NCBI GenBank assembly: GCA_003451935.1
Contig: DMJA01000221.1
Location: 9,298-18,337 of the forward strand
DNA from: Verrucomicrobiota bacterium
GTDB taxonomy: Bacteria > Verrucomicrobiota > Kiritimatiellia > CAIQIC01 > Lenti-01
Reading direction: 5' to 3'
Length of the DNA stretch: 9,040 nucleotides
The translations under genes and the position numbers were made by a program. Shown here piece by piece: positions 1 to 5,628 of this stretch (position 1 is the stretch's first letter; each line of letters starts with the position of its first letter). The notes beneath the pieces are model-generated. The model ran no database searches. It was not told the DNA's origin and saw only the letters and a program-made list of their open reading frames with translations.

Positions 1-430
1 CCTGCCGCACCGCCACGAGATCGAAGTAGCTTTCCTTGACCCGCATCGCCACGTCCCGGGTCATGGTTTCCAGCTCCAGGCGCATGATTTCGGCCTCTTG
101 AAAAGCAATCCCTTTGCGAAGGCCGCGCTTGCCCAGCCACGGGAATTCCTGCTGGACCATGAATCGCTTTTCATCCGTGTCGGGCCACGCACCTCCGCTG
201 GCCACGTCCATGCCGCTGTAGGCGAACATCGGGTTAGGCAGCGCGCCGGCCTGGGCGGGTTGTTCCTGCATCGCCTCCCACTTGGCGCGCAGGCTCTTCA
301 ACTCGGCATTGTCGCGAACCGCCACCGACACGGCTTCGTCCAGCGGGAGAGGTTCGGCCTCCGCTGGCGGCGTTTCGGCTTGCGCCGCGAACGCCGCCAG
401 CAGAAGCCAGCTGGCCCAAAGCCGACTCAT
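1..430 (-). CDS. TolC/CusC-family outer-membrane efflux protein, N-terminal part (runs off left edge)
   Basis: This reading frame is open from an ATG at 430-428 to the left edge, giving 143 codons of a longer gene. The first ~19 residues (MSRLWASWLLLAAFAAQAE) form a signal peptide. Next come a helical stretch typical of the TolC coiled-coil barrel (LDEAVSVAVRDNAELKSLRA), then ALPNPMFAYSG and QEFPWLGKRGLRK, which match the 'LPNP...Q.FPW.GK' pattern of CusC/CzcC-like outer-membrane factors. The ATG overlaps the stop of the upstream YHS-like gene by four bases (ATGA, 427-430), so translation is probably coupled. Known for the family: trimeric channels joining an RND pump and a periplasmic adaptor to export metal ions or drugs. 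Inferred: copper or silver export, because of the CsoR and YHS neighbours. Adaptor and pump genes may lie off the left edge. Typical members have ~400-480 residues, so about two thirds is missing here. Confidence 0.87.
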   Translation of the reverse strand, partial: MSRLWASWLLLAAFAAQAETPPAEAEPLPLDEAVSVAVRDNAELKSLRAKWEAMQEQPAQAGALPNPMFAYSGMDVASGGAWPDTDEKRFMVQQEFPWLGKRGLRKGIAFQEAEIMRLELETMTRDVAMRVKESYFDLVAVRQ

Positions 431-690
431 TCCACCTTTGCCGCCTCGGGCGCTTTCTCAAGCTCCACGCCTTCCGCCTTCATCTGCGCGATGTACTTGG
501 CCGGATCGGCCTTCACCGCGCCGACGCAGCCCCCGCAACAGACGTAGATGCGATAGCCTTCCGCGTCCACATACAGGGATTTGTTCACGGGATTGCCTTT
601 CATCACGGGGCAGGTCGTCTGCGGCTTTCCCTCCGCGAAGGCGACCGTCGCCGCCATCCACAACGCAACCATCAGCAGGCTCTTTTTCAT
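427..690 (-). CDS. Small secreted YHS/TRASH-like cysteine metal-binding protein
   Basis: The protein has 87 residues. The chosen start is the ATG at 690-688, which is preceded by AAAGGA at good spacing and begins a clean signal peptide (MKKSLLMVALWMAATVAFA, predicted cut before Glu20). An in-frame ATG at 723-721 would place eleven charged residues before the signal peptide, so it is less likely. The mature part has Cys27-Pro-Val-Met followed by YVDAEGYRIYVCCGGC (Cys51, Cys52, Cys55) and DPAKYI. This is the layout of YHS/TRASH-type heavy-metal domains. Known for the family: cysteine-based metal binding, often beside copper efflux genes. Inferred: a periplasmic copper-binding or handover protein. 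It lies between csoR and the TolC-like gene and overlaps the latter by ATGA. The C-terminal 20 residues are Ala/Glu/Lys-rich and probably disordered. Confidence 0.82.
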   Translation of the reverse strand: MKKSLLMVALWMAATVAFAEGKPQTTCPVMKGNPVNKSLYVDAEGYRIYVCCGGCVGAVKADPAKYIAQMKAEGVELEKAPEAAKVE

Positions 691-723
691 GGCTATTCCT
701 TTGTTTCGCCTCTTCGGCTTCAT

Positions 724-1008
724 TCAATACTGTTTTTTCATCACGCGCAACAGCTCTTCCATCTTCTCCCCCGCCTCCCGGGGCGACCCGGAGGTGAACG
801 CATCATGGACGCAGTGGCGCATGTGCTTCTGGAGGATCCGCAACTCGACGGCGCGCAAGGCGGACCGGGCGGCCTGGATCTGGGTGACAATGTCGATGCA
901 GTATTTCTCCTCTTCGATCATCCGCTGGACACCCTGCACTTGCCCGGCAATGCGCCGGATCCGGGGGAGGTTCTCCTCGTGGGTGGTGGCATGGGGTTTC
1001 ATTTTCAT
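724..1008 (-). CDS. csoR: CsoR-family metal-sensing transcriptional repressor
   Basis: With the start at ATG 1008-1006 the protein has 94 residues, the usual CsoR length. It shows the all-helical DUF156 pattern: RIRRIAGQVQGVQRMIEEEKYCIDIVTQIQAARSAL, then the second helix ending KHMRHCV. The copper ligands of CsoR are all present with correct spacing: Cys37, His62 and Cys66 (C-x24-H-x3-C). This points to Cu(I) sensing rather than the RcnR nickel/cobalt or FrmR formaldehyde types. An in-frame TTG at 1041 would put the operator inside the gene and is rejected as the start. A second ATG at 1002-1000 is possible. The stop lies 33 bases before the likely start of the YHS-like gene, so the two are probably co-transcribed. 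Known for the family: apo-protein binds the operator and metal binding releases it. The Cu(I) assignment is inferred from the residues; the exact metal is not proven. Confidence 0.92.
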   Translation of the reverse strand: MKMKPHATTHEENLPRIRRIAGQVQGVQRMIEEEKYCIDIVTQIQAARSALRAVELRILQKHMRHCVHDAFTSGSPREAGEKMEELLRVMKKQY

Positions 1009-1013
1009 ACCCA

Positions 1014-1041
1014 AGCATACCCCGCGGGGGTATGTTTGCAA
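1014..1041 (-). promoter_or_regulatory. Putative csoR operon promoter
   Basis: On the minus strand TTGCAA (1041-1036) and TATGCT (1019-1014) are separated by 16 bases. Each matches four of six bases of the sigma-70 consensus. The spacer is almost entirely the CsoR palindrome. A start point 6-8 bases after the -10 box would fall at or next to the csoR ATG, so the mRNA could be leaderless. This fits the lack of a strong ribosome-binding site there. The boxes are weak, so the call rests mainly on their position around the operator. Confidence 0.45.
1016..1034. promoter_or_regulatory. CsoR operator, perfect 8+8 palindrome
   Basis: CATACCCC and GGGGTATG form perfect inverted arms around a GCG centre, eight bases upstream of the chosen csoR start. 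The TACCCC...GGGGTA pattern is the known binding-site type of CsoR-family repressors. It lies between the putative -35 and -10 boxes of the csoR promoter, so it would give direct autorepression of the metal operon. Confidence 0.85.
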
Positions 1042-1071
1042 GCGGATCGCTGGAAATTGCGGTCGGTCGGC

Positions 1072-2424
1072 TCAGGCGTCCGTCCGGGCGGCCAAGGGCA
1101 CGTAGGAACGGCGGGGAGCGACGGACTTGTAGGCGGGGCGGATGATCTTGCCGCCGTTGGCGAGCTCCTCGAGGCGGTGCGCGCTCCAGCCGGCGATGCG
1201 CGCCATCGCGAAGATCGGGGTGAACAACTCCACGGGGATCTCCAGCAGGCGGTACAGGAAGCCGGAATAGAAATCCACGTTGGCGCTGACGCCCTTGTAC
1301 ATCTTGCGCGCGTGGCCGATGATTTCCGGCGCGAGACGCTCCACCCGCTCGTAGAGCGCCATCTCCTCCGCCAGCCCCTTTTCGGCCGCCAGCTTCTCGA
1401 CCTGCCCGCGCAAAATGGCCGTGCGCGGATCGGAAACGGAATAGACCGCGTGCCCGATGCCATAGACCAGCCCCGCGCGGTCGAACGCCTCCTTCTTCAG
1501 CAGGCGCAGGAGGTAGTCTTCGATCTTCTGGTCGTTGCCCCAGTCCTTGACCTCGTGCTTCAGGTCGTCGAACATCGCCACGACCTTGGCGTTGGCCCCG
1601 CCGTGGCGCGGCCCCTTCAGCGAGCCCATCGCGGCGGCAATCGCCGAATAGGTGTCGGTCAGGCTCGAGGTGACGACGTGGGTGGTGAACGACGAGTTGT
1701 TGCCGCCGCCATGCTCGGCGTGCAGCACGAGGGCCAGGTCGAGGAGCTGCGCCTCAAGCGGCGTGTAGCGGCTGTCGTTGCGCAGCATGTGCAGGAAATT
1801 CTCCGCCGTGGACAGCTCCGGCTTCGGGGCGTGGATCACGAGGCTGCCCTTGCCGTAATAATAGACATAGGCTTGGTAGCTATAGGCCGCCAGCAGGGGG
1901 AACGTCGCGACCAGCTTCAGGCACTGGCGCATCACGTTCGGAATCGACACATCGTCCGCCCGGTCGTCGAGCACGTACATCGCCAGGATGCTCTGCGCCA
2001 TCGCGTTCATCATGTCGCGGCTCGACAGCTTCAGCAGCGAGTCGTGGACGAAATCGTCCGGCAGGGCGCGGTACGAGCCCAGGAGCTCGCGGAAATCCGC
2101 CAACTCTTCGGGCTGCGGCAGCTCCCCGCTCAATAGCAGGTAGCAGGTTTCCTCGAAGCCGGGGCGGCCGTCGCCGAGGAAGCCGGCGACGATCTCCTCA
2201 ATGTCCATGCCGCGGTAGATCAGGTGCCCCGGCCCGGTCTCGTCGCCCTCGGGGTGCGCCTGCACGTCGCCGATCTGCGTCAGCCCCGCCAGCACGCCCT
2301 TGCCGTTGATGTCGCGCAAGCCGCGTTTCACGTCGTATTTCGCATACAGGGCGGAATCCACCTGGCTGCTGGCCGTGGTCATCTGGCTCAACCGCGCGAT
2401 CCATTCGCTTTCGTTCTTTTTCAT
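1072..2424 (-). CDS. gltA: Citrate synthase
   Basis: The protein has 450 residues, in the normal range. It condenses acetyl-CoA and oxaloacetate to citrate in the cytoplasm, the entry step of the TCA cycle. Catalytic residues are visible: the His of HAEHGGGNNSS (near residue 238), the His of GIGHAVYSVSDPR (near 325), and the Asp of NVDFYSGFLY (near 384). GSLKGPRHGGAN and the C-terminal Arg-containing region are also typical. The HAEHGGGNNSSF version resembles citrate synthases of anaerobes and Bacteroidetes rather than the E. coli type. The start is taken at ATG 2424-2422, which has GGAG eight bases upstream; the frame extends nine codons further but without a better signal. The upstream region, including this start codon, is duplicated at 5629-5731. 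It reads in the same direction as the csoR operon, 63 bases away. A 2-methylcitrate synthase cannot be fully excluded from sequence alone. Confidence 0.94.
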   Translation of the reverse strand: MKKNESEWIARLSQMTTASSQVDSALYAKYDVKRGLRDINGKGVLAGLTQIGDVQAHPEGDETGPGHLIYRGMDIEEIVAGFLGDGRPGFEETCYLLLSGELPQPEELADFRELLGSYRALPDDFVHDSLLKLSSRDMMNAMAQSILAMYVLDDRADDVSIPNVMRQCLKLVATFPLLAAYSYQAYVYYYGKGSLVIHAPKPELSTAENFLHMLRNDSRYTPLEAQLLDLALVLHAEHGGGNNSSFTTHVVTSSLTDTYSAIAAAMGSLKGPRHGGANAKVVAMFDDLKHEVKDWGNDQKIEDYLLRLLKKEAFDRAGLVYGIGHAVYSVSDPRTAILRGQVEKLAAEKGLAEEMALYERVERLAPEIIGHARKMYKGVSANVDFYSGFLYRLLEIPVELFTPIFAMARIAGWSAHRLEELANGGKIIRPAYKSVAPRRSYVPLAARTDA

Positions 2425-2675
2425 AAGTCCTGCTCCAGTCCGGGCCATCATCCCGCGTTCAAGCTACCAGCCAAGCGGCAATCCGGAAACCCCAAAATCC
2501 CTGTCCCCGTATTTTTTTTCAGGGAACGGGCCGGACGCGATAGAAATCGCGCTCCGCGGGGTTCGTCACCGTCACGGTGTTGGTGCCGCGCCCGGGCGGA
2601 AGCGTCCGAGCGCGGTTGGTCCACGAATCCAAATCAAAGACGTTGGTCGCGTGGACCACTTCGTAAGCCGTCGGG
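2416..2675. repeat. Direct repeat copy B: gltA start region plus 3' end of a PLD-gene paralogue
   Basis: This stretch matches 5629-5890 almost without gaps (one 1-base indel). The match starts in the first codons of gltA (ATGAAAAA on the minus strand), covers its ribosome-binding site and the intergenic DNA, and ends inside coding DNA for the shared C-terminal domain. The non-coding part is nearly identical, with a ~40-base run unchanged around 2467-2508. The coding part has diverged more. It stops where the REP end begins (2676). Confidence 0.9.
2519..2675 (-). pseudogene. C-terminal remnant of a secreted protein paralogous to the PLD-like gene
   Basis: About 51 codons ending in NPAERDFYRVRPVP and a TGA stop. 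About 41 of 50 residues match the C terminus of the PLD-like protein encoded at 5732-7165 (shared pieces: TAYEVVHATNVFDL, GRGTNTVTVTN, FYRVRPVP). No signal peptide or catalytic part remains. The 5' side is cut by the REP sequence at 2676-2717, and the frame continues into the REP as VKIIDYRVIPF. It is a leftover of a tandem duplicate or a related gene. It is unlikely to be expressed as a functional protein. Confidence 0.82.
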
Positions 2676-2717
2676 AAAGGGATCACCCTATAATCTATAA
2701 TTTTCACCGGACTCCCG
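2676..2717 (-). repeat. REP end next to the RAYT remnant
   Basis: AAAGGGATCACCCTATAAT followed by CTATAATTTTCACCGG and ACTCCCG is a diverged version of the left arm of the two 119-bp elements at 4547 and 5509. The transposase stop codon lies inside it (TGA at 2706-2704), as is common for REP-associated transposases. It marks the junction with the PLD-paralogue remnant. Confidence 0.75.
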
Positions 2718-3036
2718 CCTGGCGAGCCAGCCCCTTCACCTTGCGCCATTGCGCATAGCCCCACTCGCCCCGCCGGGCCCGTTCCAGCCGGCCCAGGAAG
2801 TTGGCAAACCCGGTCGCCGTCCCCATCCTCAACCGCTCCTTGATCCACGCCGGACGGACGCAGGCGTTCCGCCGCACCAGCCAGGCCAGCGCATACTTCT
2901 CGGGGCAGTTCTTCTTCCGCGTCGCCAGATCGGCGTCCGACAACCCCAGCGCGTCCATGCCCCGGAGGATCCAGGCTTCCGCGCAAGCCTCTCCATGCTC
3001 CCGCGTCTCCTCCCCCCCGAAGGATTCCCGCTTGCC
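2704..3036 (-). pseudogene. REP-associated tyrosine transposase (RAYT, Y1/TnpA_REP), C-terminal remnant
   Basis: An open frame of 110 codons contains the C-terminal region seen in RAYT proteins: HGEACAEAWILRGMDALG, then DLATRKKNCPEKYALAWLVRR, then AWIKERLRMGTATGFANFL. The last piece matches the 'W.A.RL.MG....V...L' segment that follows the Y1 domain in this family. The N-terminal Y1 catalytic part (HUH motif and nucleophilic Tyr) is absent. The frame is closed upstream by the TAG stop of the 351-aa gene, and no start codon before Met2958 is credible. It ends inside a REP sequence. Known for the family: single-strand DNA transposases that mobilise REP/BIME palindromes. Here it is a dead relic, but it identifies the source of the MITE-like elements nearby. 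Confidence 0.8.
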
Positions 3037-4092
3037 CTACGGGTCGTGAACCTCTTCCCCCACCTTCAAGCCCGTAAACAAATTCCGGTTCGGATCAAAT
3101 TCCATATTCCGGTCATTCGGCGTCGGGTTCAGGTAGTAGGTCATGCCAAGGCCGTTTCTTTTGCCACGAAAGCCAAAGTCGAGAGGGCCACGGATTTTTC
3201 CATAATGAGCGCTGACGATTTTTCCCGTCTCGTCTTTTTTCGTCCGGACACGGAAAAAATAATTCAAATCCTTCCTTTGGCTTATTGTTGCCAAAGTAGA
3301 ACCCTCTTTGTTTGTAAACCGTTCTGCAAACCATCGGTTTGTATATCCGGATTCGGGGGCGAAACGGGACAATCGGAAAATGCTACCTTCCAATTCAGGT
3401 TGCGAATCGCGAAATTCAATAATGCCATCGTCTTCATTGGAAAAGGTGAGTTCCAAGGTCGCATGGTAGTACTGCTCACCATAGGGGGATTTTCCCTCGC
3501 TCCAGTCACAGTGTACTTGGAAAATGAAATCGGCGATTTGGCCAATGCCATAAGGAGATAGCCAGTCACCCTTTTCTAAATCATAGCCAAGATTCTCGTC
3601 TAAAGCGGGGAAAGGGTTCACATCCATGCGCATGTCTTTAACGTACATCGGAATCGGGTTAAGGATTCGGCGCAAAGACAGCTCAATTGTCGGATTCCAC
3701 GGCTGCCAGCGGTCGGATACCTGGTTGGTGAATTCAATACGCCCCCCGCGATCTCCATAGTAAATGACCCCATTTATTTTCATTATTCCAAAGGTGTTGG
3801 GTGCATCACCCCTGTCCCCATCAGCTCCGTATGCAACCGATCCATAATCGGACTCTATCGTCAAAACAGCAATCCCATTGGTATCGCTGACTCCACGGCT
3901 TAACCGGTTCCGCTTCGCGGGCGAAACATTGAACATATCTCTTTGGCGAATGGGGGTTGAAGTACCCACAGAAGCATTGGATATGCTTTGTCCATCTTCA
4001 TCCACAATATAAAAGGTGATTTTTGCTGTTTGGGCTACAGCTGTGGAAACAACAAGACTCAATAATGTGATCATGCATACATAGATTTTCAT
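3037..4092 (-). CDS. Secreted protein of unknown function with N-terminal Ig-like/carboxypeptidase-regulatory-type domain
   Basis: The protein has 351 residues from ATG 4092-4090, chosen because AGGAGG stands seven bases upstream and a signal peptide follows directly (MKIYVCMITLLSLVVSTAVAQ). Residues ~22-90 (ITFYIVDEDGQSISNASV ... DTNGIAVLTI) look like a small beta-sandwich of the carboxypeptidase-regulatory/Big-1 type. The middle and C-terminal parts have marked motifs (NPIPMYVKDMRMD, GYDLEKGDWLSPYG, KIRGPLDFG, MTYYLNPTPNDRNMEFDPNRNLF) that I cannot tie to a named family. They give the impression of a paralogous family found in PVC bacteria. The start overlaps the stop of the truncated upstream frame by ATGA (4089-4092), so the gene was once the second cistron of an operon. 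GC is clearly lower than in gltA or the PLD gene, suggesting transfer. Probably periplasmic or surface-exposed; substrate unknown. Confidence 0.8.
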   Translation of the reverse strand: MKIYVCMITLLSLVVSTAVAQTAKITFYIVDEDGQSISNASVGTSTPIRQRDMFNVSPAKRNRLSRGVSDTNGIAVLTIESDYGSVAYGADGDRGDAPNTFGIMKINGVIYYGDRGGRIEFTNQVSDRWQPWNPTIELSLRRILNPIPMYVKDMRMDVNPFPALDENLGYDLEKGDWLSPYGIGQIADFIFQVHCDWSEGKSPYGEQYYHATLELTFSNEDDGIIEFRDSQPELEGSIFRLSRFAPESGYTNRWFAERFTNKEGSTLATISQRKDLNYFFRVRTKKDETGKIVSAHYGKIRGPLDFGFRGKRNGLGMTYYLNPTPNDRNMEFDPNRNLFTGLKVGEEVHDP

Positions 4093-4546
4093 TGAAAGCC
4101 TCCTCGGTTGGGGGAACATATATCGTCATAAAGTTTGAAGTTGAAAAAGTATGCAACGCCACGAAAATCACCGTGCAACCAGCGGTCTCTCAGGTCTAGA
4201 TCCTGTTGTCGCTCTGCCGGCCATTCAGTGCCGTTCTTGAACCCCATCATGTCCATGTTGTCGCTAAAAGTTAATTGCACCTCATTTTTCCCTGTGGCAA
4301 AGGAGAGGGCGGGGATGGCTTCGGCGAGAAGTTTGGCGCGGACGACGGGGTCAGCAGCGAGCTGGCTACCGACGGGGTCGTCATAGTGGAGTCGGCTGTC
4401 GTAGAATGGTTTATGTACCGGGGTGAGGCGCAGGGCGGCGGCGGGTAAATCATTGACGAGGTCCGGACGGGGCGCCGGTTCTGCCGAAATGATACGCTGA
4501 GAGTTGAATCCCCACCCGCCGTGGTCGGTCTCGCTGATGAGGAAGG
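4089..4546 (-). pseudogene. 5'-truncated gene remnant of unknown family, coupled to the 351-aa gene
   Basis: One frame is open from the edge of the MITE-like element (4547) to a TGA at 4091-4089, about 150 codons with no plausible start. It reads DHGGWGFNSQRIISAEP, LRLTPVHKPFYDSRLHYDDP, VQLTFSDNMDMMGFKNG, EWPAERQQDLDLRDRWLHGDF, RGVAYFFNFKLYDDI. The composition looks like real protein, not a shadow. Upstream the frame hits a stop inside the mobile element. The stop overlaps the next gene's ATG by four bases, and the AGGAGG for the next gene lies within it. This is the C-terminal part of an operon partner of the 351-aa gene, cut at the element boundary. I do not recognise the family. The WLHGDF...AY...LYDDI ending could help in a search. 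Confidence 0.72.
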
Positions 4547-4665
4547 AAAGGGGTCAGTCCTATAATCAATAATTTTCACCAAACTCCCGTCAATCAAATT
4601 GCTACAATGTAAAAATTGCTCTTTTTACGTCAAGCCGTTTTATAAATTATAGGACTGACCCCTTT
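4547..4665. mobile_element. 119-bp MITE-like REP element, copy 1
   Basis: It begins AAAGGGGTCAGTCCTATAAT and ends with the exact reverse complement, a perfect 20-base terminal inverted repeat. The length equals copy 2 (5509-5627), from which it differs at six positions. It has no coding capacity for a transposase and no evident target-site duplication. The left 45 bases resemble the REP at 2676-2717 beside the RAYT remnant, so it is probably a non-autonomous RAYT-related element. A degenerate extra end (GGGTGACCCCTTTTC, 4691-4705) follows 25 bases later. Confidence 0.88.
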
Positions 4666-4684
4666 TCTGTGTTTGACCGGAACC

Positions 4685-4705
4685 TCTAATGGGTGACCCC
4701 TTTTC
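4685..4705. repeat. Degenerate solo REP/MITE end
   Basis: CTAATGGGTGACCCCTTTTC resembles the right end of the 119-bp elements (ATAGGACTGACCCCTTTT) and the RAYT-linked variant (TCACCC core) seen at 2676. It lies just downstream of the 248-aa gene's stop. It may be the remains of an older element or of the original boundary of that gene's module. Confidence 0.5.
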
Positions 4706-4711
4706 ATTTGC

Positions 4712-5458
4712 TTACTCAGGAAGCGTAGCGCCAAGAGCACTTAGAACAGTCTCCTCAGCCACAGATTCGATTGATTCGATATCCTGGGTGTCAGATGTAT
4801 CCAGATGCTGCAGCGGCGATGAATAGCGCGAATCATACGGCCGCCATGTCTGTGTAGGCTCTTCGAGATATTTGCAGAGTAGGACTTTCTCAATCTGCGG
4901 GGTGACCGTTTCACCAAAATCGAAGCCGCAGGACGTGGCGGCGTCCGCCAACGAGATATCAGGATCATCAAATGGCTTAAGCTGGTCGCCAGATATTCGT
5001 TGCATCGTTTTCGTAATCTCGCCCTTTGCGCTGCACGCATACTGCACGAGAAGCGCAGAACGAAGATCAATGCGGGCGAACATAGAGAGCGTAGTTATAC
5101 CTGTTTCGGTGTCTCGTTTGACGTGGAATGGCCCCGGGGACAGTCCAACTTCCCCGAGCTTGTCATATAAGCCGCTTTCGTTTTCTCGAAAGACATACCA
5201 CTGCGCACCGTCACCAACAAGCGAGCTTGCTGCGAATAGTTCGTCCTGACCATCACCTGTAAGATCAAGCCTGAACCGATAGAGGTACCCACCCAAAGGA
5301 CGTTGAGTATCGGTACGCTTCAGGTAGTCGCGCAACTCATGCGGGTCTTGAGTTGCCCAGTCTTGTAGAATGGCCAATACAGGTTCACCAGAGGTGGTGC
5401 TCTGAACACCGGCCATCAAGATGACGAGAACTAAAGTGAGCATAGATTTGACAGTCAT
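4712..5458 (-). CDS. Secreted protein of unknown function with a calcium-loop-like motif
   Basis: The protein has 248 residues from ATG 5458-5456, with GGAGGAG eight bases upstream and an N-terminal signal peptide (MTVKSMLTLVLVILMAGVQS). RFRLDLTGDGQDELFAAS near residues 62-79 is the DxTGDGxDE pattern of FG-GAP/VCBS and EF-hand-like calcium-binding repeats, present once. Two cysteines occur in the C-terminal half (YACSAKG, TSCGFDFGE) plus one in LLCKYLEE. The last ~45 residues are acidic and Ser/Thr-rich. The start overlaps the stop of a tiny upstream frame (5455-5508) by ATGA, so this was a downstream cistron in its original operon. The gene lies between the two 119-bp elements and has lower GC than its chromosomal neighbours. 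Such partner-dependent small secreted proteins can be immunity or accessory proteins, but nothing here proves that. No family recognised. Confidence 0.75.
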   Translation of the reverse strand: MTVKSMLTLVLVILMAGVQSTTSGEPVLAILQDWATQDPHELRDYLKRTDTQRPLGGYLYRFRLDLTGDGQDELFAASSLVGDGAQWYVFRENESGLYDKLGEVGLSPGPFHVKRDTETGITTLSMFARIDLRSALLVQYACSAKGEITKTMQRISGDQLKPFDDPDISLADAATSCGFDFGETVTPQIEKVLLCKYLEEPTQTWRPYDSRYSSPLQHLDTSDTQDIESIESVAEETVLSALGATLPE

Positions 5459-5508
5459 GGCTGCATCTCCTCCGCGACTTGATCAACATAGCTTTCGCTC
5501 ACGACTTG
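5455..5508 (-). pseudogene. 17-codon C-terminal tail of a lost upstream gene
   Basis: The frame FQVVSESYVDQVAEEMQP ends in TGA at 5457-5455, overlapping the ATG of the 248-aa gene by four bases. It contains that gene's GGAGGAG ribosome-binding site. It is cut off at the MITE-like element (5509). Upstream the same frame continues through the element as IDGSLVKIIDYRTDPF, so a short fused peptide could still be translated and keep the coupling. Too short to assign. Confidence 0.5.
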
Positions 5509-5627
5509 AAAGGGGTCAGTCCTATAATCAATAATTTTCACCAAACTCCCGTCAATCAAATTGCTACAATGCAAAAATTGTTCCCTTTACGTCGATCCGT
5601 TTTATAAATTATAGGACTGACCCCTTT
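5509..5627. mobile_element. 119-bp MITE-like REP element, copy 2
   Basis: Same length, orientation and perfect 20-base terminal inverted repeats as copy 1, with six substitutions clustered between about positions 63 and 88 of the element. The right end abuts a T-run that leads directly into the duplicated gltA start codon (TTTTTCAT at 5629-5636). The left end abuts the 17-codon gene tail. Near-identity of the copies suggests recent spread. Confidence 0.9.
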
Positions 5628-5628
5628 T

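Noticed and set aside
1009..1041. TTG at 1041 as the csoR start
   Set aside because: It would place the perfect operator inside the coding region and add 11 residues that the family lacks. ATG at 1008 gives the ligand spacing and numbering normal for CsoR.
805..2136. 443-codon open frame on the plus strand
   Set aside because: It is antisense to csoR and gltA, both of which have clear family motifs. Its Arg/Val/His-rich low-complexity composition is typical of a high-GC shadow frame.
4271..4597. 108-codon frame starting inside the first 119-bp element
   Set aside because: After the element-derived IDGSLVKIIDYRTDPF start it becomes Pro/Ser-rich out-of-frame sequence. The remnant in the other frame has real protein character.
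4547..5627. Integron cassettes with the 119-bp elements as attC sites
   Set aside because: The elements have perfect 20-base ends and near-identical interiors, lack the GTTRRRY/RYYYAAC core sites, and no integrase is seen.
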